Below are positions 63,662 to 64,000 of a stretch of DNA of 64,000 nucleotides, one piece after another (within the stretch, counting starts at the first letter, position 1; every line of letters begins with the position of its first letter). Below the pieces are notes generated by a model. The model was not told the DNA's origin. It made no database searches and saw only the letters and a program-made list of their open reading frames with translations. The DNA is from CAZCPB01 sp044223975. GTDB lineage: Bacteria; Planctomycetota; Phycisphaerae; Phycisphaerales; UBA1924. A program made the position numbers and the translations under genes. The DNA lies in contig JBGALI010000002.1 of the NCBI GenBank assembly GCA_044223975.1, forward strand, positions 62,001 to 126,000, given 5' to 3'.

Positions 63662-64000
63662 TCAGGCTCGCTTCTGCTCGACCTCGGGGGTCGAGTACGT
63701 AATGCGGCCGTGGTAGATCGCAACCAGGCTCTTGGAGATCGACTCGACGATCAGGTTCAGGTCGCTGAGCGTCATCTGGCAGTCGTCGAACTGGCCGTCC
63801 ATCAGGCGCTTGTTGGCCAGCGAACGCACCAGCGCATCGATGCGGCTGGGCGTCGGTTCGGCCAGTGTGCGTGCGGCGGACTCGATCGCGTCAGAGAGCA
63901 TGACGATCGCGGCTTCCATGGAGCGCGGCTTGGGGCCCGGGTAGCGGTACTCGAACTCGTCGGGGACCTGCGCGGTCTCGGGCTCGTGCCCGCTCTCGCC
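63662..64000 (-). CDS. PgpH-like HD-domain hydrolase, C-terminal part only
   Basis: Only the last 112 residues are inside the window. 'DEFEYRYPGPKPRSMEAAIV' followed by 'MLSDAIESAARTLAEPTPSR' and 'GQFDDCQMTLSDL' are the hallmark of the HD domain end in 7TMR-HD (PgpH/YqfF) proteins, which degrade the second messenger c-di-AMP at the membrane. The catalytic HD residues and membrane part lie outside. Confidence 0.88.
   Translation of the reverse strand, partial: GESGHEPETAQVPDEFEYRYPGPKPRSMEAAIVMLSDAIESAARTLAEPTPSRIDALVRSLANKRLMDGQFDDCQMTLSDLNLIVESISKSLVAIYHGRITYSTPEVEQKRA

Overview
This window is high-GC DNA that looks like Planctomycetota, most likely class Phycisphaerae. The evidence is a dockerin-like EF-hand tail of the type common in that class, secreted proteins ending in 'PxPG - hydrophobic stretch - RRRR' sorting tails, several membrane proteins with a C-terminal CxxCGYD...CPECG zinc ribbon, the alternative bifunctional GlmU (TIGR03991 type), and a Ser/Thr kinase carrying TPRs. 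No rRNA, CRISPR array, phage or integrase was found. This is inference from sequence features; no database search was run.

Layout. 1-9.3 kb: a truncated NfeD-type membrane protease, a secreted protein, an AraC regulator, a frameshifted DUF5615/DUF433 toxin-antitoxin (TA) pair, glnS, a TlpA-like thioredoxin, a HAL2-like nucleotidase and a DUF4279-like protein. 9.3-9.8 kb: hicBA. 10.2-15.7 kb: a compact operon of ECF sigma factor, zinc-less anti-sigma-like protein, TPR-CHAT (caspase-like) protease and secreted subtilisin. This is the most interesting system here. 15.8-19.9 kb: guaB and a glycogen debranching enzyme. 20.0-28.2 kb: two inverted MNT/HEPN TA modules bracketing polA; the right-hand one sits immediately upstream of polA in the same orientation. 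The 3' end of polA is duplicated around a 2-kb accessory segment, and an alternative glmU follows. 28.2-36.6 kb: a HAD phosphatase, an S41 lipoprotein, a large WDG-repeat/dockerin secreted protein, a Tat-exported asparaginase-family hydrolase, a RAYT transposase with its REP repeats, and carA. 36.7-50.7 kb: priA, an M16 protease, a DUF885 hydrolase whose 3' end is also duplicated around a small gene, a beta-lactamase-like hydrolase, a GH57 enzyme and an mgtE-like transporter. 50.7-64 kb: a YpfJ-like metallopeptidase, tandem Cys-rich membrane proteins, a cyclophilin, a PA0069-type radical SAM protein, a kinase-TPR protein, PIN-PhoH, a ROK kinase, ispE and the C-terminus of a PgpH-like HD hydrolase.

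Themes. (1) Four small TA-type modules lie in the left 27 kb, three of them with a -10 box only 6-9 nt before the start codon. (2) Two different palindromes are inserted in frame inside essential-looking domains: the kinase catalytic loop and the PolA polymerase domain. (3) The last ~84 bp of polA and of the DUF885 gene each occur twice, flanking small membrane or secreted protein genes, which suggests accessory genes arriving at the 3' ends of resident genes. (4) Strand composition switches from C-rich to G-rich near 25-28 kb regardless of gene direction, as at a replication origin or an inversion breakpoint.
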